Shown piece by piece: positions 1-11,268 of a stretch of 64,000 bases of DNA (position 1 is the first letter of the stretch; each line of letters starts with the position of its first letter). The notes under the pieces were generated by a model, which was not told where the DNA came from, searched no databases, and saw nothing but the letters and a program-made list of their open reading frames with translations. The DNA is from Erinaceus europaeus. Its lineage: Eukaryota; Chordata; Mammalia; Eulipotyphla; Erinaceidae. The stretch is taken from contig NC_080176.1 of NCBI RefSeq assembly GCF_950295315.1, positions 37,406,189-37,470,188 on the forward strand, written 5' to 3'. Made by a program: the position numbers and the translations under genes.

Positions 1-939
1 TCAGCTCTCATTATACCCAGTTAGGAAATGAACACTGTCTGAGGAGGAAAATATAATGAGATTTCATATGGGGAAGGCAGCCTAGAGGAGTAAAGGGAAA
101 TGAATTAAAATCCAGACAATAGAGTTTTGCCCCCATATTACTATTGAATGAGTGTGTGATTTTCAGTAATGTTTTTTCCATCCTGAGTCACAGGATTTAT
201 CTGTAAGGTGGTGATAATCTTTTTCTTGTTGTTGTTGCTATTGTAGTTTTTTTGAGGTTTGAAAAGACTTATGACAGTCATGAAGAGGCTTTCTGGGGAG
301 AGCAGACTCACACTCAAGCTTGATCAAAAAGAACTACCTCTTGGTTTTTGTTGAGGCTGAGGCTAAGAGTGTTCGATCTAGGATGAGGTCTCTCTCTCTC
401 TCATTCAAAACATGAAGTTTAAACTTCTTTCCTGTGTCAGGTATGAACACCTGGGCTTTCTTATTGGCTTAGCTAAGTGCAGAGCAGAAGGAGAAAGGAT
501 AATGATGGGGCTTGGAAAGGGTCATCAGTCAAGCATCAAAAATAGAGTCTGACATTTTATTGCCTATTGCTTATTACAGGTAGTACTTGAATGCTGTAAG
601 CATTTGGCAGCTGTACCGAACATTTCTGTTGGGTATGCACCTAAGAATGCAATTAGTCCACTCAGCCTTGGTAAAACACTGCCAGACAGTTTTCAGCTTG
701 GGGCTGAAGCTCAATTTGCTGCACCATTCTGCACTTGGGCTTACCTCCCATCTTGATGATTATAGATGAATAAAGCTAGCATCAACATTCAAGTGAAGGT
801 TTTCATTTTACTTGGGTAAACACCTAAGTAACTTTCATTTAATTATTTTTAGCTCTTTAGCTTGAGGAAATTTTTCCCCCTTTTCTTAATTCTTGTTTAT
901 TTTTCCCCCGTGAGCGATTCCACCAGCCCCAAAAGCTGA
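1..939. other. LAMA3 intron, 5' part of window, no feature seen
   Basis: Non-repetitive looking intronic sequence upstream of the first recognised exon. No splice-bounded laminin exon, RNA gene or clear repeat was seen. A T-rich stretch near 895-950 leads into the antisense L1. Confidence 0.5.
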
Positions 940-3133
940 CTTTTATTATTATTTTTCTTTATTGGGAGGATTAATGGTTTACAATCAACAGTAAAATATA
1001 TAATCTTTAGGGAGTTGGGCAGTAGTGCAGTGGGTTAAGCCACGTGGTGCGAAGCGCAAGGACTGGCAACTTAAGGATCCCAGTTAAGAGCCCCCAGCTC
1101 CCTACCTGCAGGGGAGTTGCTTCATATGTGGTGAAGCAGGTCTGCAGGTGTCTATCTTTCTCTTCCCCTCTCTGTCTTCCCCTCCTCTCTCCATTTCTCT
1201 CTGTCCTATCCAACAACAATGACATCAACAATAACTACAACAATAAAACAAGGGCAACAAAAGGGAATAAATAAATAAATAAATAAATAAAAATACGTAA
1301 TCTTTATATGTGTAACATTTCTCAGTTTTCCACATAATAATTCAACCCCCTCTAAGTCCTCTTCTGCCATCATGTTCCAGGAGCTGAACCCCCTCTCCTT
1401 ACACCTACCCCAGAGTCTTTTACTTTGGTGCAATATGCCAACTCCAGTCCAAGTTCTGCTTAGTGTTTTCCCTTCTGTTCTTGTTTTTCAACTTCTGCCT
1501 GTGATTGAAATCATCCCATATTCATCCTTCTGTTTCTGGCTTATCTCACTTCACATGATTCCTTCAAGTTCTAACCAAGATGAAGTGAAGAATGTGAAAT
1601 CACCATTTTTAATAGCTGAGTAGTATACCATCATGTATATAGACCACAACTTACTCAACCACTCATCTGTTGTTGGACACCTAGGTTGCTTCCAGGTTTT
1701 GGCTATTACAAATTGTGCTGCTATGAACATAAGTATATGCAAATCTTTTTGAATGGCTTTTGATATATCCCCAAGGAGAGGAATTGTGGAGTCATATGGT
1801 AGGTCCACTTCTAGCCTTCTGAGAGTTCTCCAGACTGCTCTCTACAGGGGTTTAGACCAATTGACATTCCCACCAACAGTGAAGGAACATTCCTTTATCC
1901 CCACAACCTCTCCAACATTTGTTGTTGCTACGTTTTCTGATGTGTGATATTCTCACCAAAGTGAAGTGGTATCTCATTGTTGTCTTTATATGCATTTCTC
2001 TGACAATCAAAGACTTGGAGCATTTTTTCTTATGTCAGATGGCCTTTTGGATCTCTTTTGTAGTGAATATTCTGTCCATATCCTCTCCCAATTTTTGGAT
2101 GGGGTCATTTGGTTTTTTGTTGCTGAATTTGGTGAGACCTTTATATATTTTGGTTATTAGTCTCTTGTCTGATGTATGGCATGTCAAAATCTTCTCCCAT
2201 TCTGTGAGGGGTCTCTTTGGGTGGTGGTATCTTTGGCTGTGAAGCTTTTTAATTTGCTGTAAGGTTGTCAACCTACATAATTAACATAAAAAGTCAGTGG
2301 CATTCTTCTATGCAAACACTAAGCTAGAAGAAGAAGAAATCCAGAAATCAATTCCTTTTACTGTAGCAACAAAAACAATAAAATACCTAGGAATAAACCT
2401 AACAAAAAAAGAGAAAGGCTTGTATACTGAAAATTATGAGTCACTATTCAAGGAAACAGAAAAGACACAAAAAAGTGGAAAGATATTCCATGTTCATTGG
2501 TTGGAAGAATTAAAATCATCAAAATTAATATACTACCCAAAGCCACATACAAATTTAATACAATCCCCATCAAGGTACCACCCAGTTTTTTAGGAGAATA
2601 GAATAAAAGCTACAAATGTTTATCTGGAACCAGAAAATAGCTAGAACTGTCATAAACAACCCTAAGAAGAAAGAACTGAACCGAAGGCATCACACTCCTT
2701 CATCTCAGATTGTACTATAGGGCTATTATAATCAAAACTGCCTGCTACCAAAGCAAAAATAGATACACTGACCAGAATTGAGAGTTCAGAAATAGGCCTC
2801 CTCACCACCAGCTATGACCATCTAATCTCTGACAAAGGTGTCCAGACTATTAAATGGGGTAAGGGAAGTCTCTTTAACAAATGGTGTTGAAAAAATTGGG
2901 TTGAAACTTGCAGAAGAATGAAACTGAACCACTATATTTCACCAGACACATCCCATTTCACCAAACCAGATTCCAAATGTATCAAGGACTTGGATGTTAG
3001 ACCAGAAACTATCAAATACTTAGAGGAAAATATTGGCAGAACTTTTACTCATCTAAGTTTTATAGGGATCTTCAGTGATAAAAATCCAGTTGCAAGGAAG
3101 ACCAAAAGAAAAATAAACCAATAGGGCTACATC
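940..3133 (-). mobile_element. L1 retrotransposon, 5'-truncated, with twin-priming inversion
   Basis: From about 2256 down to 940 the minus strand carries the L1 ORF2 C-terminal end and the 3' UTR, which ends in T-rich DNA on the plus strand. From about 2291 to 3133 the plus strand carries the preceding part of ORF2 (peptides AFFYANTK, MKLNHYISP, NPVARKTK). The plus segment stops at 'ggctacatc' and the minus segment begins at the codons that follow this in L1, judged against the larger L1 at 17.7 kb. The two pieces are therefore adjacent in the element and one has been inverted, as twin priming predicts. A SINE lies in the 3' UTR part. The element ends only about 13 bases before the acceptor of the exon at 3147. 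Confidence 0.85.
1011..1295 (+). mobile_element. ERI-type tRNA-derived SINE
   Basis: Head 'ggagttgggcagtagtgcag' is followed by the conserved 'cctgcaggggagttgcttc' segment, a CT-rich region, (caa)-rich DNA and a (taaa)n tail. It is inserted in the 3' UTR of the antisense L1. Full length. Confidence 0.9.
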
Positions 3134-3146
3134 TTTTTACTTCTAG

Positions 3147-3273
3147 AACCAAGTGACCCTGAGAGGACTCATACCACACCCGGGCCGTTATGTCTTTGTC
3201 ATCCATTTTTCTCAACCAGCGCACCCAATGTTTCCTACACAGGTGCTGGTGGATGGGGGTCATCTGTCTCCAG
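3147..3273 (+). CDS. LAMA3: LAMA3 exon, domain IVB
   Basis: Laminin alpha-3 is the alpha chain of the basement-membrane laminins 332, 311 and 321, which anchor epithelia through integrins. The exon reads NQVTLRGLIPHPGRYVFVIH, then HPMFPTQVLVDGG, which closely follows the human chain as I recall it in the globular domain IVB of the long alpha-3B isoform. The acceptor is 'tttttacttctag' and the donor is GTGAGC at 3274. The exon has 42 codons plus one base, and that base is completed by the two opening bases of the next exon (Gly). L1 sequence ends at about 3133, so only 13 intron bases before the exon are not L1. The exon before this one is not in the window. Confidence 0.92.
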
Positions 3274-3357
3274 GTGAGCTGCAGGGAGTGGCCACAACTG
3301 CCTGCCTCTCTTGTTCTTGCAGTTTCATGATGGTAATCCCTCTCTTTCTATCCCCAG

Positions 3358-3497
3358 GGAGTTTCCATGCTTCTTTTTGCCCCCATGTGCTTGGCTGCCA
3401 AGACCAAGTGGTCACTGAAGATCAGGTTGAGTTTGACATCTCAAAACCTGAGGTGTCAGTGACTGTGAAAGTTCCAGAAGAAAAGTCCTTAGTGTTG
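3358..3497 (+). CDS. LAMA3: LAMA3 exon, domain IVB
   Basis: The peptide SFHASFCPHVLGCQDQV, followed by EFDISKPEVSVTVKVPEEKS, matches the end of domain IVB of laminin alpha-3. The acceptor 'tatccccag' is followed by two bases that finish the Gly codon split across the intron. The exon then runs 46 whole codons to a GTGAGT donor at 3498, phase 0. Two cysteines (FCPHVLGC) are kept. The 84-bp intron upstream is short. Nothing in the exon suggests decay. Confidence 0.95.
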
Positions 3498-3659
3498 GTG
3501 AGTCTGTTTGTCTTTCAGCTTACGCTCCATGTGGTTGATTTGGTTAACCAATATGTGTATATATCTGTATATATCTGTTTGGCTTATGGCAGTAGTTCCT
3601 TTAAAGAATTTAAGTCATACTTACAGAAAAATCTTTGCACTACAGTCTTCTTTAAACTA
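3498..3659. other. intron, no feature seen
   Basis: Short unique intronic stretch between the donor at 3498 and an old L1 fragment. Confidence 0.4.
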
Positions 3660-3880
3660 TCGCTTTTTATTGAGCGGAAATATGGCTTATAGGACAGTTG
3701 TTGGCCCATAGGTACAACCTCTGATCTCCTCTGATAGTAGGTTTCTTCATACCACTCTCTCCCTCTCCCAAATCTTTCTCCACCATTGCACACTGGATCC
3801 CTAATGCCTTCCCCACCATTTCCATCTATTCCCTCCCCCCAGAGTTCTTTGCTTTGGTACAATACAGAAGTCACAGCTTC
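3660..3880 (-). mobile_element. L1 3' UTR fragment
   Basis: The order of motifs matches the other antisense L1 3' ends here: 'tttttattgagcgg', then 'cccataggtacaacctct', then 'agttctttgctttggtac'. It is diverged and has no ORF2 part. Borders are approximate. Confidence 0.55.
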
Positions 3881-3997
3881 CTTTTACAAAAACATTTGAT
3901 AATTAAACTTAATGGGAACCTGAATAATAGAGACATAGATAGAAAGAAAAATTGTCTCTGCAAGTAGCTCCTCAATGAACTGGTCTCTCTTGGAATT

Positions 3998-4320
3998 ATT
4001 ATTTTAAAAAATTTTTATTTATAAAATGGAAATATTGACAAGACCATAGGATGAGAGGGGTACAATTCCACACAATTCCCACCACCAGAACTCCATATCC
4101 CATCCCCTCCCTTCAAAGCTTTCATATTCTTTATCCCTCTGGGAATATGGACCCAGGGTCATTATGGGGTGCAGAAGGTGGAAGGTCTGGCTTCTGTAAT
4201 GGCTTCCCCACTGAACATGGACATTGGCAGGTCAATCCATACTCCCAACCCATCTCTCTCTTTCCCTATTGGGCAGGGATCTAGGGAGGCAGGGTTTCTC
4301 CTGGAATTATTTTGCCGACC
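3998..4320 (-). mobile_element. R1 repeat copy (unclassified, poly(A)-tailed)
   Basis: Starts with a T-rich stretch and then 'gaggggtacaattccacac', 'ccctctgggaatatggaccc', 'tctggcttctgtaatgg' and 'ctgaacatggacattgg'. The same string of motifs recurs at 15.3, 33.5, 38.2, 48.1, 53.6 and 59.2 kb. Plus-strand poly(T) at the low end means the element reads on the minus strand. No coding capacity seen. Confidence 0.8.
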
Positions 4321-5250
4321 TAGACACTTTTGGCTTTCCTTGCTCCTGTCTTCCAGCTTGTCTCCACTTTTGCTAGCATTCCTATAGTGATTTTCCATTC
4401 CTTCTCTCCCATCAGGCTGGCTCTCCCTTGGGTTGGATGCTTACTTCTCCTGTTCTATCCTTGCTGTTTTGATAACATTGTTCGCACCTTTTGATTCTGT
4501 TCTCTCCTTTGACACTTGTGGGTTTCTCCTGAATGCTAAGCCCAATGCAGGAGAGTTTATTGCAGATCTGTCTCTTTAACTAGAGATCTGACAAGTTCTT
4601 CAAACTGATCCTAATCTACTCAGCCCATGGTATCCTTCTTCCCTGATTATTACATGATAGATAGACTCATTCAGGTTCTATTGAATGTCTGTAAAGTCTT
4701 CCAGATCACCAGCATGTGTTGCTATAGCCCTGTTCTCAGAGTGTGTCAACTTCCCAGGGCCAGGGGGCCTGACTTTATACCTGATACACAGTGCCTGGCA
4801 AAATTTATGATACACACTCAGGGGCAAGTTACAGTCTGGGGTTTCCCCCATGTCTTGTCATTTCAGTTTGTTCACCTTTGAAACATAAAACAACAACTTC
4901 TAGAGACCCAAAGGGATCCCAGGCTTGTGTACCATGGGTCTCTGGTCATCTTAACAGGCTCCTGCACAGCCCCAGGTCTCCTGTACATGTACAGCCCAAC
5001 ACTCCTGGTTGATGTTTCTCTGAGCAGATGTCCCAAGAGTTTGTATATACATTGTCGTCTCCTATATGGAAACACATGGAACCCTTAACACTGACTTCTG
5101 GTTATTTATTAATTCTTTGTTCACATCCTGTCTCTTTGACCTTAGACTAAGAAACATAGAACAAGACCATAATGAAGAGAGTAAGCGTCATAAATATCAT
5201 AGAGGTGACCTGTTGTTGGGATTCTAAAGTAATGTTGTGGTTTCTGTTAG
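4321..5250. other. intron remainder, nothing firm
   Basis: CT-rich, then unremarkable sequence. The first few hundred bases may be a diverged continuation of the R1 copy. No laminin exon or RNA gene seen. Confidence 0.35.
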
Positions 5251-5366
5251 GTTCGTGTTCTAGTAGTGCCTGCAGAGAATCATGACTACCAAATCCTTCA
5301 CAAAAAATCAGTGGACAAGTCACTTGAGTTTATTAGCAGTTGTGGAGGAGACAGCTTTTATATTGA
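5251..5366 (+). CDS. LAMA3: LAMA3 exon, end of domain IVB
   Basis: Reads VRVLVVPAENHDYQILHKKS, then VDKSLEFISSCGGDSFYI, the stretch just before the LEb repeats in laminin alpha-3. The acceptor is 'tttctgttag' and the donor is GTAAGT at 5367. The exon ends with GA, which the first base of the exon at 10148 completes to Asp. It is 116 bases with no stop in frame. Continuity with the exon before (phase 0) and after (phase 2) supports a functional exon. Confidence 0.95.
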
Positions 5367-6030
5367 GTAAGTATTATGTCATAGAAAAGCTCTCCCATAT
5401 TCTTCCCAGAGCAAGACCTGGGAGAGTCTGGCTCTTATATTATTCTTCCTCTGGATGTCCAAGGAGAGTCCCAAGGAGATGCTCTGCCTAGTGGCACTAT
5501 ATCTACCAGCAGACTAGACCATGAACACCTGCCCAAGCTTATCATCTTCAACTTTGATCACAACAGAGATCCACCCAGCCAGCTAGGCTGCTATATATAA
5601 ATCTTTGCTGTTTCCTGTTAGCCAATTAAGATTCCTAAAAGTTCCCACACTAGGCTTCCCCCACAATTCTCACCCTCTTGCCATCAGCTTGTGTAGTGTC
5701 ACAGAGACACAGACCTCACCATTTTCTCTCCTTGAGTCCTTTAATGGTAAACATATAGGAACGCCCTTACTATTGACTCCTGAAGTTTTCCTCTGCAGGT
5801 ACACATTGCCCCATGTAGGCTTCCTAGGGACCCTGGGTAGTCTAGGGTCTCTGCCAGGCATACTCCTATATAAAGACCATGAAGAACAAAGACAAGTCAA
5901 GTGACAAAAGTCATTCCATAGATCTGTGGACTTGGGAGTGTCACTTAACTTTTAAGAACCTTAGTTACCTTATCTATGAAATGGTGAGTAAGCCTAATTG
6001 ATTGGCTAGTTGCAAATTGAAGTAGCATAT
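5367..6030. other. intron, no feature seen
   Basis: Unique-looking intronic DNA; no exon, RNA gene or classified repeat seen. Confidence 0.35.
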
Positions 6031-6290
6031 AAGGCCTTGGGAATGGCTCATGTAGTAGAGTGTGGATCTTACTAAGTACAGGGCCCTAGGTTCAGGCCCC
6101 AGCACTAGATGGGAGCACCATGGATGGCACAAAGGGAGGGAGGTTCCTTGGATGGTGAAGCAGTACTGTAGTATCTTCCCCTCATCCTCTTGCTTCTTTT
6201 TTGTCAAGAATGAAAAAAAAATGGCTTGGGAAGGTTTCTTGGTGGTGTCATGCCTGAGCAAGACCCTGAGTTCATTCCTATGTAAATAAG
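6031..6290 (+). mobile_element. SINE, diverged tRNA-derived
   Basis: 'cttgggaatggctcatgtag' followed by 'ccctaggttcaggcccc' (a tRNA B-box-like segment), 'ggtgaagcagtactg' and a CT-rich end. Related to the short SINE variants at 52961 and 57930. Older than most ERI copies here. Confidence 0.5.
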
Positions 6291-6345
6291 TTATATGTAG
6301 GCAAAACTAGCACAGAACATTCAATTAGTGTTAGTTGACCTTCTC

Positions 6346-9300
6346 CTGGTGCATCCCGTGAGTACCCATTCATTGGGGAAACTGAGGATCCTTCCTAGCC
6401 GACCGAATCCACATGGATCCCAGTCACTTTCAAAGCCAGCAACAAGCAGCTTCTGACAGCTTTCAAGCTGTTGGTCCTCTTCGAGTCCTCCAACTTAATG
6501 TTGAGGGGCTGTCCTTTGCCAAATGCGTTCTTATTGGTCAATTGGCGATACAGCATCAGGCAGATGTTATTTGCTTACAAGAAACACATATAGCAGTCGA
6601 TTCACCATCAGTGGATTCGATTTAATATGCTATAATCTCCATCCTAAACACGGCCGAGCCATCTACACCAAATTGTGTCTTGCGGACGTTTACCATACGG
6701 CCTCTTCGAACTTTTACTACTCCATTACTATTGGAACTATTCAGCTCGTCAACGTATATAAGCCTCCCAGTGCCTCATGGGATAATGAGGTCCTGCCTAG
6801 CCTGAATCACCCAGCCGTTTACTTTGGAGACTTTAATAGTCATCACCAAGACTGGGGATATTCCTCCACTCGTGCTGACAGCTCTATCTTAGCCGACTGG
6901 GCTTCAGCGAATGACCTCTCCCTACTATACGATCCCAAACAGCCAGGCTCTTTTCACAGTGCTAGATGGAATAAAGACTCGTCACCCAACCTGTGCTGGA
7001 TTAACACAGTCAACGGCCAAGCCTTTCCCGCTATGAGACACGTTCCTGCACAGTCATCACCGCCCAGCTATCATCCACATTGGTCTCCAGCTCCCACTGA
7101 TTCTGTGCTCAGAGAAACTAAGATGGAACTTTCGGAAAGCAAACTGGCGTCTGTTCAATGATCTTACCAACAAATCTATTCCTGCAATTCCAATTAACTC
7201 TATCCCCTCTGAAGATTCCTACAGGTGCTTCTGCCAAGCCATCTTCAAAGTAGCTTCCCAAGCCATTCCTCGTGGGAGACGTGCTAACTATACGCCTTGT
7301 CTTGATGCTGAATGCGAGCAACTACTAAAGCAGTATGATGAGTTGGGCGACTCAGATGTGGCTGACCATCTCATTGCCTCCCTGGATGCAGCACGTCAAG
7401 CCCACTGGCAACAACTCACGGAAAGTCTGAACTTCACCCACTCAAGTAAGAAGGCCTGGAAGCTTCTTCACAGACTGGGTGCCAGTAGCCAACCCCCTCC
7501 CGTCTCCCATCCTCCTATATCTCCAAACTCAGTGGCCAGTCACCTAACTCAAGTTGGACGTGCTAAGATCGACCCAGTCTGGAAAAGAGAAATTTCCCAT
7601 GAGTGGTCATCCCACTTCCGTTTATCTTGTCCATCTCCAAAACGCTCCCTTTACACTGTCTGAACTGGAAGACGCTTTGAAGAGGGTCAAACCGGGAACG
7701 GCTGCTGGCTATGATAACATCACCCCAGAACTCATTCTTAACTTGGGCCCCGCGGCAAAGAAGTGGCTCACTTCATTCCTGTCCCACATCTTGGAATCTG
7801 AGTCTATACCCAAAATTTGGCGTCGTGCAAAGATAATAGCGGTTTTGAAACCAAAGAAAGACCCAACACTGGCCGCCAGCTATAGACCAATTTCTCTCCT
7901 CTCCATGTGTTATAAACTCCTTGAGAGGCTGCTTCTGTCACGTATTTCTCCTCTTACAGAGAAATTCCTATCACCCGCCCAAGCTGGTTTCCGCCCAGGA
8001 AGATCTACCTGAGAACAAGCCCTGGCCCTCTCAACTTACATTGAAAATGGATTCCAGAAGAATTTAAAGACGGGTGCTGTCTTTGTTGATCTCACAGCAG
8101 CCTATGACATGGTCTGGCACCGTGGTCTCCTAGTCAAGATCTCAAGATGCCTGCCTCCATGGGTGGCCAACACTATATCGTTTCTTCTCCAAAACAGAAG
8201 ATTCCGGGTGCATCTGGGTGACAAGTCTAGCAGATGGAGACTTGTCTCAAGTGGCCTCCCCCAGGGCTCTGTTCTGGCTCCTACGCTATTTAATATTTAC
8301 ATCAATGACCTCCCAGAAACTTCTTCAAGGAAGTTCATCTACGCTGATGACATCTGCTGTGCAACTCAGGCATCCAAGTTCGACATCCTCGAGGAAACAC
8401 TCACGAAAGACATGTCTCTGATATCTGATTACTGTAAAAAATGTTGACTAATCCCTAGCACTGCAAAAACGGTATCATCTGTTTTCCATCTACACCATGC
8501 CTCGGCCTTGCGTGAGCTTAATGTGCAGCTTGGCGATACGAGAATCCGACATGAAGCCCAGCCAGTCTATCTTGGCATTACTCTAGATCGCACTCTGTCA
8601 TTTCACGAACATCTCATAAAAACTGCAGCAAAGGTGGGCGCGAGGAATAACATCATTGCAAGACTGGCCAGCTCCTCATGGGGCGCGAGCGCTGCCACAC
8701 TACGATCATCATCTCTGGCATTATGCTATTCCACTGCAGAATACTGTGCCCCAGTATGGTTCCGTAGCCCCCATGTCCACTTGGTCGATTCCAAATTATA
8801 TTCCTCCATGAGGATAATTTCTGGAACCATCCGTTCCACCCCAGTTCCATGGCTGCCAGTTCTTAGCAACTTCGCCCTGCCAGATATTCGTCGGGATGCG
8901 GCATCATCTAAGTTCATTTCCCACGCCTACGCTCGACCGGACCTGCCAATATACGCGGATATCTTCGCCCACCCTGTCCAACGCTTGACGTCTCGTCACC
9001 CAATCTGGTCCCCTACGCCTACACTGAACTTCTCTGTTCCAGACTGTTGGAAACAGAGTTGGCAGTCAGCTGAGGTAAAGAACAAACACCTCATCACAGA
9101 CCCCTGCAAGCGTCAACCCGGCTTTGACCTAGCACATTATGATTGGGCCCTCCTCAATCACTATCGAACAGGCCATGGCCGGTGTGCCGCTATGTTCCAT
9201 CGCTGGGGAACCAGAGACGACCCGAACTGCCCCTGCTGCTACAGACAGACTATGACTCACATAGTCAACGACTGCCACCTCTCCAGATTCAAAGGAGGTC

Positions 9301-9376
9301 TCGAAACTTTACATCAGGCTCAACCTGACGCTGTTGACTGGCTACGGAAGAAGGGCAAACGCTAGAAGAAGAAGAA
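6346..9376 (+). mobile_element. Jockey/RTE-like non-LTR retrotransposon, copy 1 (near full length)
   Basis: This 3.0-kb unit has a short GC-rich leader from about 6346, one long degenerate ORF from the ATG at 6413, and a TAG at 9363-9365 that runs straight into (GAA)n; there is almost no 3' UTR. It encodes an AP-type endonuclease followed by a reverse transcriptase. It resembles in order and wording the 'mobile element jockey' proteins abundant in fish and invertebrates, not L1. I do not assign the clade by eye. A 7-bp match 'ccttctc' (6339-6345 and 9380-9386) may be the target duplication, but this is weak. It sits in the LAMA3 intron between 5366 and 10148, in the same orientation as the gene. 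A second copy lies at 19061-21772. Confidence 0.9.
6413..9365 (+). pseudogene. decayed endonuclease/reverse transcriptase ORF of copy 1
   Basis: Endonuclease start LRVLQLNVEGLSF, with CLQETHI near 6580; after a frameshift near 6600 comes GDFNSHHQDWGYSSTRAD near 6830. An 11-bp deletion relative to copy 2 near 7043 shifts the frame again. The reverse transcriptase begins near 7670 (VKPGTAAGYDNITPELIL). Its motifs are SYRPISLLSMCYKLLERLL, FVDLTAAYDMVWHR, LPQGSVLAPTLFNIYINDL (PQG at 8259) and the catalytic YADD at 8340-8351. In-frame TGA codons stand at 8010 (private) and 8445 (shared with copy 2). The C-terminus has a Cys/His cluster, CPCCYRQTMTHIVNDC, typical of the tail of such proteins. About 984 codons if continuous. 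It cannot be translated whole. Confidence 0.9.
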
Positions 9377-10147
9377 CCTCCTTCTCACTGTTATCATCAT
9401 CAGTGCAGATACTGTTCATATGTAGAAAATGGCTTCTCTTCAAAGGAGCATGAATATAATTATTAAGTATAAAAATTGCTGTCATCTATAGCCACTTATG
9501 ACCACTAGTTCCACGTTCTGTCAGGGTTAGTTGTTACTTGCAGTGCTTACTTGGCCTCCAATGAGGACTTACAGATTCTCTTCCTCTCCTTATTTATACA
9601 ATGAGAAGACTGAGAACACCCCCAAAGTCTGGCCCTTTTGTGAAAGAGACAGTTCTTTTTCAGCTTTAAAAGAAACCTATAAGAGGGAGAGCATAGGGGT
9701 CATGCTCCGACCTGATTGCCATCCTATCAGTGTATAGTGTTTGCTGTTGTTGTTTTGCAAAAGAATAAATGCCTTGGGCTTCAACTCCTTATCTTTTGCC
9801 TTGGCATTTAACTTAAATTGGACTTTATTTACAACAACATACAATGTACTTTCTTTCCTCTATTCAATTTATTGAGATGTGATGCAGTCCAAATCACCCT
9901 CTTAGCAAACTTTTACCCTTTTATTCCAACCACAGAAAGTTGTCACCCACAAGTCCCATGATGTGTCTTGGAGACAACATGGGTGGGAGAGCTGTGAGCC
10001 ACAGACCAAGACCAGGCTGGGTGTTCTCCCACTTCTTCACAGTTCAGAGTCAAGCACCGCTTGGTGGAGCAAGTGGGAAGGGAAAGGTTGGAACCCTTTC
10101 TAGATAACACCTGCTAGATGCATCATGTGTTGTTTCTGTCTCCATAG
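9377..10147. other. intron, no feature seen
   Basis: Unique-looking intron leading to the acceptor at 10147. No repeat or exon recognised apart from weak AT-rich stretches. Confidence 0.35.
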
Positions 10148-10359
10148 CCCTCAAATGGCCTCCCAGTTCTGCAAGAATTCTGCCAGGTCCCTGGTGGCCT
10201 TTTACTACAAGGGTGCACTGCCTTGTGAATGCCACCCCACCGGGACCTTGGAGCATCATTGCAGTCCAGAGGGTGGGCAGTGCCCATGCCGGGCCAACAT
10301 TATTGGGCGGCAGTGTACCCGCTGCCAAACAGGCTATTACGGATTCCCGCACTGCAAGC
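10148..10359 (+). CDS. LAMA3: LAMA3 exon, end of IVB and first LEb repeat
   Basis: The acceptor 'tctccatag' is followed by one base completing Asp, then PQMASQFCKNSARSLVAFYY, KGALPCECHPTG, HHCSPEGGQCPC and IGRQCTRCQTGYYGFPHCK. This is the domain IVB end plus a laminin-type EGF-like (LE) repeat with the CxCxxxG, CxC and CxxC spacing. LE repeats form rod-like, disulfide-linked stalks. The donor GTAAGT is at 10360, and the exon ends one base into a Pro codon. 212 bases, open throughout. Confidence 0.96.
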
Positions 10360-11268
10360 GTAAGTGTGTGTTCAGCTCACGTGAGACATCCCTGAGCCCA
10401 GGTAGATGGTGCTCATCTGGGCCAGAGTTTCTTTGCGCTTGAGGCTTCCCCTGTGAAACTTGTGGAAATGTGGATTCTAATTCAGGAAGCCTAGCCTGGG
10501 GCCCAGGAAACTGCCATTCTAGTAAGCACTCAGGTACTGCCCATGGTGTACCACAGTTAACAGGGTTCCAGAAGAGACATATCTAAGTTTTTCATGCTAT
10601 GCAGTTAGGCACTTGCCAGAACAGGAGTGTGTAAGTAGCCATTAGCATCAAGATATTGGGCAGCCCAATTCCTTTCTTGGTGGCAGCCCCTTGAATGTTC
10701 TCAACCTGACCAAACCTTCATTGCTCACTGAAGAAGAAGTCCTTGGGTCTTTATCCAAGAGCTGCCATATGGCCTAAGACATGGGCTCACCCCAGGCCAC
10801 GTGACAGCAGTGAGTCATGTGATACCAACAATGCCTATGTGGAGACGAGCCTTTGCCTACAAGCACTGCACTCCTGTATCAAGCCTGGACCCTGGGCTCA
10901 GGGCTCTGAGGTCATGTGGGGTCTTTGTGGATAAACCTTGAGCAGCTAGGCTGTGAGGCCATTGCACTGATACAAGTAGATCTAGAAGTATTATATATAT
11001 CTTTCAAATTTTCTCTACCTATAACTCTATAAAAACTACTAATAGCCAGCTAATAAAGTGTATCACACATACTAGCAATGGGGCAGAGTGGACAGAGAAA
11101 GCAGTCTTCTGGTCCTCACTGGAGATATCTTTACAAAACACCCATGCCAGAGACCTGGGTCACTGGTCTCTGTTCTTCATTCAGTGTTCACATACCAAAT
11201 GGTGTCTTCCACGAGCATTTGTCATGACTAGCTTTGTTCCCAATAAAGAGAACTTCCAGGTAAGCTAC
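10360..11268. other. intron, no feature seen
   Basis: Unique-looking intronic DNA. 'agctac' at 11263-11268 is the left copy of the target duplication of the solo LTR that follows. Confidence 0.4.
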
